Part shown: in pieces, positions 6,191-6,581 of the stretch | How positions within the stretch are numbered: the stretch's first letter is position 1 | How the letters are laid out: each line of letters starts with the position of its first letter | Assembly (NCBI GenBank): GCA_018647275.1 | Contig: JABGTH010000198.1 | Coordinates: 1-6,581, forward strand | Reading direction: 5' to 3' | Length of the DNA: 6,581 nucleotides | From: Paracoccaceae bacterium | GTDB taxonomy: Bacteria; Pseudomonadota; Alphaproteobacteria; Rhodobacterales; Rhodobacteraceae | Notes under the pieces: model-generated | Seen by the model: only the letters and a program-made list of their open reading frames with translations | Database searches by the model: none | Told to the model about the DNA's origin: nothing | Position numbers and translations under genes: made by a program

Positions 6191-6581
6191 TTAGATTTTC
6201 CATCCTGAATGCAGTGCTGCAATTCCCATAGTCATATTGCGGTACTTCGCATTTGAGAAACCAGCGACGCACAACATTTCCAGAAATGTTTCCTGATCGG
6301 GAAAATTGCGGATTGATTCGACCAAATATTGATAGCTTTCGCTATCGTTTGCGATCACTTTTCCCATCTTGGGGATCACGTTGAATGAATACAGATCATA
6401 AGCTTTTTGCATTGCTGCATTCGGCAGTTGGCTGAATTCCAAAACCACCAAACGACCACCCGGACGCAGCACTCGATACGCTTCGTTCAACGCCTCCTGT
6501 GGGCGGGTCACGTTACGAATGCCAAAGCTAATTGTATAAACATCGAAACTGTTGTCCTCGAACGGCAATGCCATCGCATCG
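6191..6581 (-). CDS. ubiE: Ubiquinone/menaquinone methyltransferase UbiE (partial, 5' end beyond right edge)
   Basis: SAM-dependent C-methyltransferase of the UbiE/COQ5 family, acting on the benzoquinol ring in ubiquinone synthesis (and on demethylmenaquinol where present). Only the C-terminal ~129 codons are in the window, about half of a usual ~250-residue protein; the N-terminal SAM-binding motif I is outside. What is visible: the post-motif segment DAMALPFEDNSFD at the edge, FGIRNV, the second UbiE/COQ5 signature RVLRPGGRLVVLEFS (family consensus has K where this has R after RVL), and the end GIAALHSGWKI, typical of UbiE. The internal ATG at 6574 falls inside the conserved DAMALPF segment and is not the start. 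Upstream gene of ubiB, one base apart. Confidence 0.94.
   Translation of the reverse strand, partial: DAMALPFEDNSFDVYTISFGIRNVTRPQEALNEAYRVLRPGGRLVVLEFSQLPNAAMQKAYDLYSFNVIPKMGKVIANDSESYQYLVESIRNFPDQETFLEMLCVAGFSNAKYRNMTMGIAALHSGWKI

Noticed and set aside
6190..6222. Longer ubiB start at the ATG at 6222
   Set aside because: It would overlap the ubiE coding end by over 30 bases and add residues not typical of UbiB; MRGPHNIWRL from 6189 is the normal N-terminus.

Overview
The window reads as a stretch of ordinary core chromosome from an alphaproteobacterium, most likely Rhodobacteraceae (Roseobacter lineage). The reasons are the alphaproteobacterial forms of SerB and SerC, a serB/serC-serA divergent arrangement, a serC leader RNA candidate of the type described from alphaproteobacteria, and a ubiE-ubiB pair with Rhodobacterales-like protein sequence. 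Base composition looks balanced by eye, which would be on the low side for that family. I could not compute it or search databases.

Left part (1-3837): the whole phosphorylated serine pathway lies together. serB (phosphoserine phosphatase, minus strand, running off the left edge within its last few codons) is divergent from serC (phosphoserine aminotransferase) and serA (3-phosphoglycerate dehydrogenase), which form a plus-strand operon closed by a strong intrinsic terminator at 3863-3892. SerA oxidises 3-phosphoglycerate, SerC transaminates the product and SerB removes the phosphate to give L-serine. The 157-bp space between serB and serC holds a structured leader just ahead of serC. It matches the serC leader motif in position and form, with mutually exclusive helices and a small hairpin that includes the ribosome binding site.

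Middle (3911-4660): a complete PPP-family metallophosphoesterase on the plus strand, starting only 18 bp after the serA terminator. Its substrate is unknown. It meets ubiB tail to tail, with the two stop codons overlapping.

Right part (4657-6581, minus strand): ubiE (C-methyltransferase of ubiquinone/menaquinone synthesis, only its C-terminal part inside the window), then ubiB (ADIPOR/ABC1/UbiB-family atypical kinase needed for ubiquinone synthesis), one base apart and clearly an operon.

No mobile element, CRISPR array, tRNA or rRNA was seen. No uncovered stretch exceeds 300 bp. I do not see a new multi-gene system. The best targets for a second look are the switch-like serC leader, the terminator placed directly before the phosphoesterase, and the overlapping convergent stop codons.
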